From positions 1 through 64,000 of the forward strand of contig CAYMLO010000011.1 in NCBI GenBank assembly GCA_964390905.1: a DNA stretch of 64,000 nucleotides, read 5' to 3'. The position numbers and the translations under genes are program-made. The notes beneath the pieces are model-generated. The model was not told the DNA's origin. It saw only the letters and a program-made list of their open reading frames with translations, and ran no database searches. Origin of the DNA: JAFGLZ01 sp964390905. Its GTDB lineage: Bacteria > Planctomycetota > Phycisphaerae > UBA1845 > JAFGLZ01. How positions within the stretch are numbered: the stretch's first letter is position 1; the number at the start of each line of letters is the position of its first letter. This document shows positions 27,364-36,255 of the stretch, piece after piece.

Positions 27364-27642
27364 GTGGTCGAGCACTTCTCCCAGACCTGGGCATGGCGAC
27401 CGTGGATCGCGTGGGCGTGCGCAGGGTTGCTTGGCCTTGCGTGTGTGGTCTATGCCTTCAGGGAGTTCCAGGCCAGGGGCAAGGTGCTGGTCGTAGCCGC
27501 TGTTGCGGTGTCGGTCTCGCTGCCCTTCCTCTACCCCGCCCACGAGACCAAGATGATTAGCTTCGCGTGTGTCCTTACCGTGGGAATCCTTGCCTACCTC
27601 TCGGCAAGAATCGAGGAGATCAAGAGCAAGATCTGGTGGTAA
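27364..27642 (+). CDS. Small hypothetical membrane protein
   Basis: 92 residues from a GTG. Three hydrophobic stretches (WIAWACAGLLGLACVVYAF, VLVVAAVAVSVSLPFLY, ISFACVLTVGILAYLSA) and a charged end EIKSKIWW make a plausible small membrane protein. The ribosome-binding site is weak (AAGGA). No family recognised; it may be the remainder of a larger gene disturbed by the sulfatase-array rearrangement just upstream. Confidence 0.45.
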   Translation: MVEHFSQTWAWRPWIAWACAGLLGLACVVYAFREFQARGKVLVVAAVAVSVSLPFLYPAHETKMISFACVLTVGILAYLSARIEEIKSKIWW

Positions 27643-27773
27643 TCCGTATTGGCCGCATCGGGCATCCGACTCATGATCGCCTACGCCAGCCCCACGCCAC
27701 CTCCATGACGGGACCTTGACCTGCCCCGCCACCCTCATCATCCTGACGGATACGTTTGCCAGGAGAGATTATC

Positions 27774-30700
27774 ATGACGCGCGTATTGCTAGGTGCGCTG
27801 ATCGCCGCGTGGGCGCCGGAGGGCCTTCGGGCGGAGCTCTTGCGGAACGCCGATTTCGCCGTCGACGCGAACGGGGACGGCGTGGCCGACGGGTGGGTCA
27901 AGAACATCCACAAGGGGGCGGCCGGTCGGCTCGCGATCGAGCGGGACGAGCCGGGCCGGTTCGCCCAGCGGATCGATCACACCAACGCCAGCAAGGAGTG
28001 GGTCCGCGTCAGTCAGGTCGACCTGCCCGCGCGGAAGAACGCGGTCTACGTTGCTGCGGTGGACGTCAAGGCCGATGGGCCGTGGTCCGTGTTGTTGTAC
28101 CAGTTTCGGACCAAGCCCAAACACGCGAATGACTACGACTCGCACACCATCGGAACCGGCGGATCGACCAAGTGGAAGCGGGTCAACAAGGCCATCCACA
28201 CCACCGACGACGCCACGACGTTCAAGCTCTCGCTGATCACCCAGGGCAAGGGGACGGCCTGGTTCCGCAATGCTTCGCTCATGCACCTGGGCGATCGGCC
28301 GAGGCTGCTGATCCCGCGGTCGGACTCCCCGCCAACGATCGACGGCAAGCTGGACGAGCCCGCGTGGAAGGACGCGGCGAGCGTGACGGGCCTGTTCCTG
28401 CTGGACGGCAAGGGCAAACAGCCCAGCGTGAAGACGACGGTCCGAACCTTCACGGCGGGGCAGGCGTTGTACGTGGGCTTCGAGTGCGCCGAGCCTACCA
28501 TCGCCAAGCAGAAAATCGGCGACCCAACCGGCATGTGCCCGAGCTGGGGTGAGGACACCGTGGAGGTCTTCCTGCAGCTCGGGGAGAGTGGGTGTTACTA
28601 TCATGTCGGGGTCACGCCCGCAGGCGGGGTCTTGTCCGAGATCAAGGGCGGCCACGGTCGGGGCTACTGGGCCTCGTGGTTCAGCCGGTTGGGGACTGAG
28701 AAGGCCGATCTGAAGGCCAAAGCCGCCGCCCAACGCGGCGAGGACCGATGGACGGCCGAGCTGGCCTTCCCGCTGGACGCGCTCGGCGGCGTGCCGGCAC
28801 CCGGGACGGTCTGGCGGGGGAACTTCGCACGGTCACGCAAGATCACGGGGCTCGAGCAGAACGCCAGCTGGGCCTACATCGCCGGCACGACGTTCCATCA
28901 GCCTCAGCAGTTCGGGGATCTCATCTTCGCCGGACCGCCGGCGCAGCCGGCCGTGATTGTACCGGCCGAGGAGGTCCTCAAGGCGACCCCGCCGACCCGG
29001 CCGACCGTCGTTCCGCAGCCGCGCAAACTCGAATGGCTGGCTGACGAACCCGTCCCGCTGACCGGTCGATGGCGGGTGGTCGGCCCCGTGGGTCCGGCCG
29101 AACTGCTGATCGCGTCGCTGAAACGTCAGACCGGGCTGAAGCTCACCCGGGCGGACGCATCATGGCCCGGCCCGGCGGTGCGATTGGTCGTCAAGAAGCA
29201 GGCCCATCGCGAACAATACACCCTCTCGGTCGACGACAAGGGCGCGACGTTATCCGCCAGCGATCACCGTGGGCTGATGTACGCGGCTGCCACATGGACA
29301 CAACTCGTCACGCGGCGGGCGGACCAGGCATTCCTGTGGCCCGCGCGGATCGACGATTGGCCCGACCTGCGGTGGCGGTGCTGGCACCTGATCGCACCGG
29401 ACACCACTGACGCGCTGGCCGAATCCAGGCGCGTCATCGGCGTGATGGCCGGTCTGAAGTACAACGTCGTCTGCCTGCAGATCGACAACCGGCTGAGGTA
29501 TGAGCGTCGCCCGGCGCTGTCCGGCGGGCCGAACAGCCCCACGAAACAACAGCTCCGCGACCTGGTCGCCTACGCCGAGAAGTGCGGTATGGAGGCCATC
29601 CCCATGACCCAGTGCTGGTCGCACTTCAACTACTTCCTGACCAAGAAGGAGTTCCAGCACCTGACCGCCCACCCCAAACCCGTGAAGGGCCAGCGCGGCA
29701 GCTACTGGAACTACTGCCCGCGACACCCCGAGGTCCATCCGCTGCTGTTCGGTATGATCGAAGAGCAGCTCGAGTGCTTCCCGAACGCTCGCTACTACCA
29801 TGTCGGCCTGGACGAGATCAGCTTCGGGCCCATCGGTGAGCATCCCCTGACCCAGGACACGCCGCCGCACGAGGTCTTCGCCGAGGAGGTCCAGCGGTTG
29901 TATGACTTCATCGTCACCAAGAAGGGCCTGAAGATGTGCATGTGGGGCGACCAGCTCCTCGAGGAGCACAACGGTCGAGCGCCCCACTGCACCGCCAAGG
30001 CCATCGGCAAGGTCCCCAAGGACATCATCATCTTCGACTGGCATTACGGGGCGTCGAAGCGCTTCCCGTCGGTGGCGTTCTTCAAACAGCAGGGCTTCGA
30101 AGTCGTGGCGTCCGGGTGGTACGAACCCATCAACGTCTACCACTTCAGCAAGACCGCGCACGAACAAGGGGTCCTCGGATACGGGGGCACGACTTGGTGG
30201 CGGATGGGCGCGATCCACGCCCAGACACGGCTGAAGAACGCGATCCCACTGGCGGCGGAGAATAGCTGGACGTGCGGCCGCCCGACGCTGAAACAGATCG
30301 CCTACCGCCCGGCCGAGGTCTACGACCGAATCTGGCCCGTCGCACCGCCGCGTGCGGTCGAGCGATTCTGCCTGATCGACTTGTCGGCGCACTTCAACGA
30401 ATGGCTGGACGATCGCGACGGGACGGGGTGGCTCACGCGGGACCGACAGCACACGTTGGCGAGGGTGCCGAGGGGACGCCAGATTTGGGGCGGCGTCCCG
30501 TTCCAGATCGGGCCGACCCGCGGACGGGGGCCTGACGTCGTCGTGTTGGCCGACGACGCCGAGGCGTCGCGGTATCCCCAGGCAGCCTGGCAGATCCCCA
30601 TCTCGGACCGCGTCGATGCCCTCGCGCTGCTGCACACGCTGACCCAACCGCGCCGCTTCACCGAGCACATCTACGACCGAGGTCGGGTCAACCCATCGCA

Positions 30701-30980
30701 TCTGGGCCGATATGAGATCCACTACGCCGACGGCGGGCGGGCAGAGCTGACGCTGGATTGGGAGGTCAACATCTGCCACTGGAACCATCGACTGGGCTCG
30801 GCCCACGGTCGCAGCGCGTTCGTCGGCCGGACGGCGGGCGGGGCGTTGGTCCGGCTCGAATACGTCGTCTGGACGAATCCCCGCCCCGACGTCGCGGTCC
30901 GCTCCGTCGACCTGATCTCCGGCAAGGACCAGGCCAAACCGGTGCTCCTGGCGATGACGGGCATCCGCTACCGTCGCTAG
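27774..30980 (+). CDS. Secreted GH20-type glycosidase with CBM9-like module
   Basis: 1068 residues. AGGAGAG lies 6 bases before the ATG at 27774 and a short signal (LLGALIAAWAPEGLRA) follows. A jelly-roll occupies about 20-165, a CBM9-like module 175-385 (PTIDGKLDEPAWKD, EDTVEVFLQLGE, WTAELAFPLDALGG), a GH20 N-terminal domain-2-like region 400-520 (VVPQPRKLEWL, LMYAAATWTQLV), then a GH20-like barrel with LRWRCWHLIAPD and the catalytic pair D680-E681 in YYHVGLDEISF. A beta-sandwich ends the protein. Hexosaminidase-type hydrolysis is likely, but members this divergent may act on other sugars. Its stop shares CTAG with the convergent neighbour. Confidence 0.8.
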   Translation: MTRVLLGALIAAWAPEGLRAELLRNADFAVDANGDGVADGWVKNIHKGAAGRLAIERDEPGRFAQRIDHTNASKEWVRVSQVDLPARKNAVYVAAVDVKADGPWSVLLYQFRTKPKHANDYDSHTIGTGGSTKWKRVNKAIHTTDDATTFKLSLITQGKGTAWFRNASLMHLGDRPRLLIPRSDSPPTIDGKLDEPAWKDAASVTGLFLLDGKGKQPSVKTTVRTFTAGQALYVGFECAEPTIAKQKIGDPTGMCPSWGEDTVEVFLQLGESGCYYHVGVTPAGGVLSEIKGGHGRGYWASWFSRLGTEKADLKAKAAAQRGEDRWTAELAFPLDALGGVPAPGTVWRGNFARSRKITGLEQNASWAYIAGTTFHQPQQFGDLIFAGPPAQPAVIVPAEEVLKATPPTRPTVVPQPRKLEWLADEPVPLTGRWRVVGPVGPAELLIASLKRQTGLKLTRADASWPGPAVRLVVKKQAHREQYTLSVDDKGATLSASDHRGLMYAAATWTQLVTRRADQAFLWPARIDDWPDLRWRCWHLIAPDTTDALAESRRVIGVMAGLKYNVVCLQIDNRLRYERRPALSGGPNSPTKQQLRDLVAYAEKCGMEAIPMTQCWSHFNYFLTKKEFQHLTAHPKPVKGQRGSYWNYCPRHPEVHPLLFGMIEEQLECFPNARYYHVGLDEISFGPIGEHPLTQDTPPHEVFAEEVQRLYDFIVTKKGLKMCMWGDQLLEEHNGRAPHCTAKAIGKVPKDIIIFDWHYGASKRFPSVAFFKQQGFEVVASGWYEPINVYHFSKTAHEQGVLGYGGTTWWRMGAIHAQTRLKNAIPLAAENSWTCGRPTLKQIAYRPAEVYDRIWPVAPPRAVERFCLIDLSAHFNEWLDDRDGTGWLTRDRQHTLARVPRGRQIWGGVPFQIGPTRGRGPDVVVLADDAEASRYPQAAWQIPISDRVDALALLHTLTQPRRFTEHIYDRGRVNPSHLGRYEIHYADGGRAELTLDWEVNICHWNHRLGSAHGRSAFVGRTAGGALVRLEYVVWTNPRPDVAVRSVDLISGKDQAKPVLLAMTGIRYRR

Positions 30981-31963
30981 CCCGAGCCTTCTGCCAAGAT
31001 CCATTCGGGGGACAGCGAGAAGTGCCCGATCCACACCCGCTTGTGCGTGTACGTCACGTGCAGCACGCCGTCGGCGTCTTCGATGATGGCCGGGTACGAA
31101 AACTCGCACCCGGGCTCGGCGATCAGGTCCCGCCGGTGGGGCCAGGTCTCCCCTTCGTCCTCGCTGAGGGCCAACGTCAAGGGGGTGCGGGCGTCGGGGG
31201 AGTTGTTGAATACCAGCACGACCCGCCCGTCGCGGAGCTTGACCATGTCGACGGCCGCGTGCGGGTTGGGCAAATCGGTGTCGACGGCGGGCGTCCACGT
31301 CCGACCATGATCGGTCGACTCGGTCCGGGCGATGCGGAGATGATCGGCCGGCCGGAGGTAGGCCAGCAGCGATCCGTCCCGCCGCTGGATGATCGTCGGG
31401 TGCAGGTTGGGCACGCCTTCGACGGGCCCGGTCATCTGCCAGGTCTGCCCGCAGTCGGACGTGATCCAGAACCGGCTGCGATCGTCGTCGTTCTCGACGC
31501 CGAAGATGACGTCGCCGTTGTCCATCACGAGCGGCTTGGTCCGAACGACCATGCCCAGCTCGTCGCGGAGCATGCGGACGTCGGACCACGTGTGACCCTC
31601 GTCGGTCGACGTGATGCAGCGGACGTCGCAGGTGACCCATCGCACGCCCGCCCCCGGCGGGCCGTCCAGCTTGCCGTGCATCGTGCCGTAGATGAGCCAC
31701 AACACCCCGTCGGGCATCACGAAGACGATGCCGTTGCCCTCGGGCTTGCCTGGCGTATCGGCGACGATCTCGGCCGGCGTCCACGCATCGGCGCCCTTCG
31801 CCCGACGCGAGACGACCAGGGCAGCGTCAGGCCGGGCCTCATCCTCGCCCGCGTACCAGCACGCCAGCAGATCCCCGCTCGGCAATTCGACAACGCTCGA
31901 ACAATGACACCGCGGCAGCCGCTCAGTCGGCGGGGTGATTTGCTCGTGTTGCAGGTGTGACAT
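30977..31963 (-). CDS. BNR-repeat sialidase-like protein
   Basis: 328 residues, no signal peptide. A six-bladed propeller is indicated by four Asp-box motifs: STDEGHTWSD, TSDCGQTWQM, STDHGRTWTP and SEDEGETWPH. RCHCSSVVELPSGDLLACWYAG at the start and PEGNGIVF resemble the predicted-neuraminidase group (BNR_2). The Arg triad of true sialidases is not confidently placed, so a cytoplasmic glycan hydrolase or lyase is possible. Convergent with the GH20-like gene, sharing a CTAG palindrome as both stop codons. Confidence 0.82.
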   Translation of the reverse strand: MSHLQHEQITPPTERLPRCHCSSVVELPSGDLLACWYAGEDEARPDAALVVSRRAKGADAWTPAEIVADTPGKPEGNGIVFVMPDGVLWLIYGTMHGKLDGPPGAGVRWVTCDVRCITSTDEGHTWSDVRMLRDELGMVVRTKPLVMDNGDVIFGVENDDDRSRFWITSDCGQTWQMTGPVEGVPNLHPTIIQRRDGSLLAYLRPADHLRIARTESTDHGRTWTPAVDTDLPNPHAAVDMVKLRDGRVVLVFNNSPDARTPLTLALSEDEGETWPHRRDLIAEPGCEFSYPAIIEDADGVLHVTYTHKRVWIGHFSLSPEWILAEGSG

Positions 31964-31997
31964 GGGACATCCCCGGGGGCACCGGGCTACCCATCAT

Positions 31998-33200
31998 CTA
32001 CCACGCTTGTCGTTCGTCGGCGCGTGAAGCTTCCATCTTGAAGTACAAGTAGTGCAGCAAGTTGGTGAAACGGTACGCACCGCGTCCTCGCTCTACGTCT
32101 TTGGTGACAACGCCTAACTTCGTCATCCGGCGGAGGAAGTTATCAAACACGCGTTCCTCTTCGGCGGATAGGCGTCGCAGGACGTCGCTGCGTTGAATCA
32201 GAAAGCCAACATCCTTCTTGGCGAGCTTCCGCAAGATGCTCCTGTACTTCTCGCTTCGTATCGCCTGCAGAACCTGAGGCTGGAGGTGCTTTCGCCCGAC
32301 GATCTCCGCGGCCTGCCACACCGCACGCCACGCGTCTTCTTCGTCGATGCGATCGTCCGTGTCGAGGTTGAAGGCCGCGTCGCCGATCTCGTGAGCCAGA
32401 ACGGGGAGGCCACCAGCACCAACCGCCAAGTGGGTCACCGCCACCTCGTCGCATTCCATGCCGACCTTCGAAAACGCGTTTCGGTAGAAGGTCCTTGTCT
32501 CCTCCTCAGACCACGGCATGATCTCCGCCAGATCGAAGACCCGCGCGAAGGACGGCTGTGAACGAACCAGTTCCTGCCGCCTCTCCTCAACCCCGACCAG
32601 CAGGAGGCACAACGGACACGGCTCGTGCGATGTAGCGATCTCGTCCACCAGGCTCTTGAGCCAGTTGGCGAACTCCGGCGAGGAGGCCAAGCCGTTAATG
32701 TCGTCCAAGACCAGAAGGATCCCCGTCTTTTCCCCCTTCAAACGGTTGATCAGGTTCCTCACTCCGGGCACGAAGTCATGAACCATCCGTCTGAGGTCCT
32801 TGGGGGACGCTCCGAACTCAACGCTAATCCCGAACAGCCCCACCTCACGCACGTGGTTGCCCAGCAGCTCTCTGACCTTCTTGTGCCATGGTTTCTCGAT
32901 ACTGTCCTTCAGGAGACGATCAAACACCCGGCGAGCCATTTCCTCCATTGTCGAAACGCCGCCGAGGAAGGTGTGGAGACCCAGTACCTGGTCCTCTCTC
33001 TCGGCGAGGACCCTCAACACCGAAGCCAGTGAGCTTTTCCCAATACCGCGCTCGCCTACCAGGAAACCCACCTCGAGTCGCCCTGAAGCTGAACGCGCTA
33101 CCTTCTTCCTGAGGCGCTCGACCTCGGCTTGTCGTCCGATGAAGAGCTCCACAGGAACAGGCTGCCCCGGCGTGAATGGGCTGTTCGCGTCTTTGGGCAT
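31998..33200 (-). CDS. AAA/ORC-like P-loop ATPase with C-terminal winged helix
   Basis: 400 residues. ELFIGRQAEVERLRKKV is typical of AAA_16/ORC-type ATPases. Walker A is GERGIGKSS (49-57) and Walker B is ILLVLDDINGL. An EMPWSEEE-like sensor region (IMPWSEEETRTFY) and a basic C-terminal segment (RMTKLGVVTKDVERGRGAYRF) resembling a winged helix follow. Many such standalone ATPases regulate or act in defence with a partner; none is adjacent here. The gene and its flanks have visibly lower GC and different codon use (AAG/AAC, TTC-rich) than neighbours, suggesting horizontal acquisition. Confidence 0.82.
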   Translation of the reverse strand: MPKDANSPFTPGQPVPVELFIGRQAEVERLRKKVARSASGRLEVGFLVGERGIGKSSLASVLRVLAEREDQVLGLHTFLGGVSTMEEMARRVFDRLLKDSIEKPWHKKVRELLGNHVREVGLFGISVEFGASPKDLRRMVHDFVPGVRNLINRLKGEKTGILLVLDDINGLASSPEFANWLKSLVDEIATSHEPCPLCLLLVGVEERRQELVRSQPSFARVFDLAEIMPWSEEETRTFYRNAFSKVGMECDEVAVTHLAVGAGGLPVLAHEIGDAAFNLDTDDRIDEEDAWRAVWQAAEIVGRKHLQPQVLQAIRSEKYRSILRKLAKKDVGFLIQRSDVLRRLSAEEERVFDNFLRRMTKLGVVTKDVERGRGAYRFTNLLHYLYFKMEASRADERQAW

Positions 33201-33314
33201 TGGCTACGCCGACTCCCGCACAACGGTGCGTCTAGTCAGCTATCCTACCCGACCCCGACATCCAGGAGAACCACCCCGCCCTTCAACATTTCCCTGCAAA
33301 GCCGTGGCGCGGCG

Positions 33315-33818
33315 CTAGTGCGTCCCCGTGTGCCCGAACCCGCCCTCGCCGCGGTCGCTGGTTGGCAGTGTCTCGACGACCTCCAGCTTGGCGCGGGTGA
33401 CGGGGGCGATGACCATCTGGGCGATCCGCATGCCGCGGGTGATCGTGAACGGCGCGTTGCCCAGGTTCGCCAGGATGATCTTCAGCTCGCCGCGATAGTC
33501 GGCGTCGATCGTGCCGGGGGCGTTGGGGACGGTCACGCCGTGCTTGAGCGCCAAGCCGCTCCGCGGACGAATCTGGGCCTCGTACCCCATGGGAATGGCC
33601 AAGAACAAACCCGTCGGCACCGCAAACCGCGCACCGGCCTCCAGCACCAGCGGGTCGTCCACGGCGGCGCAGACGTCCATGCCGGACGCGTGTTCGGTCT
33701 GATACCGCGGCAACGGAATGTCCTCCGTGCCCGGCTGCCTGCTCACCTGCACAACGATCTCTGACAAGGGCGCGTCTCCAAACAAAGGCCAGGTCCAGAC
33801 GTCCACCAGGGCAGGCAT
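33315..33818 (-). CDS. dut: dUTP diphosphatase
   Basis: 167 residues from the ATG at 33818; a TTG nine codons upstream is possible and the conserved domain only begins near VVQVSRQPGTED, so a shorter start cannot be excluded. The five trimeric dUTPase motifs are present: SGMDVCAAV, IRPRSGLA, GTIDADYRGE, RIAQMVIAPV and the C-terminal RGEGGFGHTG. It hydrolyses dUTP to dUMP and PPi, supplying thymidylate synthesis and keeping uracil out of DNA. Downstream in the same direction lies the AAA ATPase after 114 bp. Confidence 0.93.
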   Translation of the reverse strand: MPALVDVWTWPLFGDAPLSEIVVQVSRQPGTEDIPLPRYQTEHASGMDVCAAVDDPLVLEAGARFAVPTGLFLAIPMGYEAQIRPRSGLALKHGVTVPNAPGTIDADYRGELKIILANLGNAPFTITRGMRIAQMVIAPVTRAKLEVVETLPTSDRGEGGFGHTGTH

Positions 33819-33957
33819 TGTGCCCGGTGTGAGCGGTCTTGGCAATCCGGTCTTGGGCGATGCCGGTGAGCCGGACTGGGATGATCACCCCTATGACCGC
33901 GCAGGCTCGGCGCCGCTAGCGATCACCGTTGGTGTTGATGCAGGGAAAGTCGACCGT

Positions 33958-34542
33958 TCAGTCGATGACGTCCGCGTCCAGAAGCATCTGGTGGAGACAA
34001 TGAGCCTGTTGAGAGATGTTCGGGCGGAACTGCGGGTCCGACTGCGGGTCGAGCTCAACCGCCTTGGCGGGGAGCTGACAGCGGAGGCGCAACTGGCGGA
34101 GCAACCCGATCAGAGCATCCCACTGCTCGGCAGAGATCCCGTCGGAATCAGGCTGTCCGGCATAGCAGATACGAATGGCCCGCACGTCGCGTTCCGCGCT
34201 GCCGTCCTCCGGCTCCTGCTCGCGCCAGGTCGGCAAGGCCCGGATGCGGCCAGTGGGTTCGACGACGAAGTGGTAAGGCGAGGAACGCCCAGCGGCCAAG
34301 GCCACCGATGGATCGCTGGCGACCCGGTCGCGGTAGGAGATGACGATCTGACCCCAGCTTCCCGGCTCAATCGGTCGGGCGGTACGAAGCGCCTCCCCAA
34401 GAGGCCCCGCCTCGTCGCGGGGGGCCCGCCCGACGCCGGGCGGCGCGACCAGGTGCTCCATCCACAACAACAACCCCGTCGCCACCGTCATCGAGGCCAC
34501 TAGATACATCACGACTTTAGCCGAACGCGAATAGGGAGACAT
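33958..34542 (-). CDS. Membrane-anchored amidase/PGRP-like protein, probably inactive
   Basis: 194 residues from the ATG at 34542; the upstream in-frame extension is not credible. An N-terminal anchor (AKVVMYLVASMTVATGLLLWM) precedes a domain with the outline of N-acetylmuramoyl-L-alanine amidase_2/PGRP: a WGQIVISYRD strand, SPYHFVVEPTGRIRALPTWRE, IRICYAG and a SAEQWDALIGLLRQLR helix. The first zinc His (IVIHH in active enzymes) is replaced by Ser-Tyr, and no GHRD-like C-terminal ligand is seen. It may bind peptidoglycan without cutting it. No strong ribosome-binding site. Confidence 0.6.
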   Translation of the reverse strand: MSPYSRSAKVVMYLVASMTVATGLLLWMEHLVAPPGVGRAPRDEAGPLGEALRTARPIEPGSWGQIVISYRDRVASDPSVALAAGRSSPYHFVVEPTGRIRALPTWREQEPEDGSAERDVRAIRICYAGQPDSDGISAEQWDALIGLLRQLRLRCQLPAKAVELDPQSDPQFRPNISQQAHCLHQMLLDADVID

Positions 34543-34756
34543 CGTGCTGGACCGACTGTTTCTCACCGCGCCACGGGCAAGGGACTTACCCTCAACCCTC
34601 ACTCTACTTAGACTATCGGACGGATGCAAGACCACACTGCATTTTTTCGCAGCTGCCCGCCCACGCCGGCCCCACGCCCCTGGCCAGCCCGGACGATTGC
34701 CCAACCCAATCGTCCCGGTAGACACCGCCGAACGGCCAAGGTTAGTCGCCGCGAAC

Positions 34757-34782
34757 AAAAAAAACCGCGCCGGGCCGGCCCA
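34757..34782 (-). terminator. Candidate Rho-independent terminator after the oxidoreductase gene
   Basis: On the minus strand a GC-rich self-complementary stretch (GCCGGCCCGGC core) runs into GCGG and eight T residues, starting 18 bp after the stop codon at 34801. Confidence 0.45.
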
Positions 34783-34800
34783 TCGAGCCACCCGGGGGCG

Positions 34801-35856
34801 CTACAGCGGCAGCTTGATCGGCTTGCCCTGCTCGGCCGACATCGTCGCAGCGATACAGATCTCGTGGGTTTCGTACGCGTCGGCGATGTTGACGTGGGAC
34901 TCCGCGCCCTCCTGGATGCACGCCATCAGATGATCGATCTCGCCCTGGAACGGGTGGTGCGACACGTCCCCGCTGTCGGGCAGGATCGTCGGCCAGGTCA
35001 CCCAGTCGTACTGGCCCTGCCCGATCTCCGGATGCCCGAAGGTGCCCAGGCACTTCTGGCCGTAGTAGCGGTTGTCGCGGATCGTCCCCTTCGTGCCCAT
35101 CAGCAGGATGTCGAACATGTAGGGGCAGTTGCATTCAAACCCGCAGGCGACCTTCGTGACCGCCCCGCCCGCCCACTTGCAGATCGCCACGATCGTCGGG
35201 TCGTACTCGATCTGGTCGAACGGCGGGTCGTCGCCCCGCGTCGAGTAGGCCGTTACCTCCGTCACCTTGTCGTCCAGGCAGAACCGCATCGCGTCGACCG
35301 CGTGACAGCCGCCGCACAACATGGCGTTGCCCGTCTGGGCCACGGTGCGGTAGTGATCGAACCCGGGGTACCACGGCCCGATCGCGTGGAAATAGGCGAA
35401 CTCCCCATACAGGATCTTGCCGACGGCCCCGTCGGCGAGCTGCCGCTTGATGATGTTGACCAGCGGGTTCCACCGCAGCACGAAACTCGTCACCGACCGG
35501 ACCCCGGCCGCCGCCACCGCGTCGCGGAGCTGCTTGGCACCGGCCAGGTCCACGCACATCGGTTTCTCCATCAGCAGGTGCTTGCCCGCCTGGGCCGCCT
35601 TGACGCCCTGCTCGACGTGCGCACCGGCCGGCGAGCAGACGCTGACGATGTCGACCCTCGGGTCGGCCAGCAGCTCGTCGTAGTCGTCATAGCACGGGCA
35701 GCCGAGCCCGAACTCGGCGGCCTTGGCCTGAGCGGTCTCCAGCCGCCGGCTGCCCACGGCCACCACCTCGACGTCCGGGTGGCTCTGATACGCCCGGATA
35801 TGCTCCCCCGACACCCACCCCGCTCCCATGATGGCCGCGCCTAGCTTCTCTGCCAT
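34801..35856 (-). CDS. Gfo/Idh/MocA family oxidoreductase
   Basis: 351 residues, full length. An N-terminal Rossmann fold is indicated by AAIMGAGWVSGEHIRAY and VEVVAVGSRRLETAQ, then LLMEKPMCVDL with the EKP motif whose Lys is catalytic in the family, and the CGGCHAVDAMRF segment with the usual His. It probably oxidises or reduces a sugar or inositol derivative with NAD(P). AGGAC lies 9 bases before the ATG. The family is expanded in Planctomycetota, so the substrate cannot be assigned. Confidence 0.92.
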   Translation of the reverse strand: MAEKLGAAIMGAGWVSGEHIRAYQSHPDVEVVAVGSRRLETAQAKAAEFGLGCPCYDDYDELLADPRVDIVSVCSPAGAHVEQGVKAAQAGKHLLMEKPMCVDLAGAKQLRDAVAAAGVRSVTSFVLRWNPLVNIIKRQLADGAVGKILYGEFAYFHAIGPWYPGFDHYRTVAQTGNAMLCGGCHAVDAMRFCLDDKVTEVTAYSTRGDDPPFDQIEYDPTIVAICKWAGGAVTKVACGFECNCPYMFDILLMGTKGTIRDNRYYGQKCLGTFGHPEIGQGQYDWVTWPTILPDSGDVSHHPFQGEIDHLMACIQEGAESHVNIADAYETHEICIAATMSAEQGKPIKLPL

Positions 35857-35952
35857 GCCTATTCGTCCTTTCGCTCAACCGGATCTTCAACGCCCTCTCA
35901 ACGCCCCCATCGCCGCTAACGGCTGACCGCCCATTGGCCGATACTACAACCG

Positions 35953-36210
35953 ATGGCGGACGAACCGGATTATATCCTGGACGTCGACCAGCTCCATGCC
36001 CCTCCCGCGCCCGCAGACGCTGTGGACGCTGATGGACCCGGCGCCCGCCGTTGGCTGGGTGTCCACTTCGAGTGCTGCGGTGTCTATGCGAGGGTGTATC
36101 GAAACCGGCAGGGAACCGCCTATGTCGGGCACTGCCCGCGCTGCAGCCGGTCCCTGCGGATCCCCATCGGCCCCGACGGCACGACCAGCCGCTTCTTCCG
36201 TGCGATTTGA
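35953..36210 (+). CDS. Small putative zinc-ribbon protein
   Basis: 85 residues. A Pro/Ala/Asp-rich N-terminus precedes a compact domain with HFECCGVYARVYRNRQGTAY and GHCPRCSRSLRIPIGPDG, ending RFFRAI. The CC and CPRC pairs could bind zinc. The pattern looks like a small conserved protein of Planctomycetota, though I cannot name a family. It stands alone between two minus-strand genes. Confidence 0.65.
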   Translation: MADEPDYILDVDQLHAPPAPADAVDADGPGARRWLGVHFECCGVYARVYRNRQGTAYVGHCPRCSRSLRIPIGPDGTTSRFFRAI

Positions 36211-36255
36211 AATCCACCCGCCAGACAGGACCTCGGTCCCGCCGACCGGCCCTCG

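Noticed and set aside
29250..31784. 844-codon minus-strand frame
   Set aside because: Antisense to the GH20-like gene and in another frame of the sialidase-like gene; no signal peptide, ribosome-binding site or domain.
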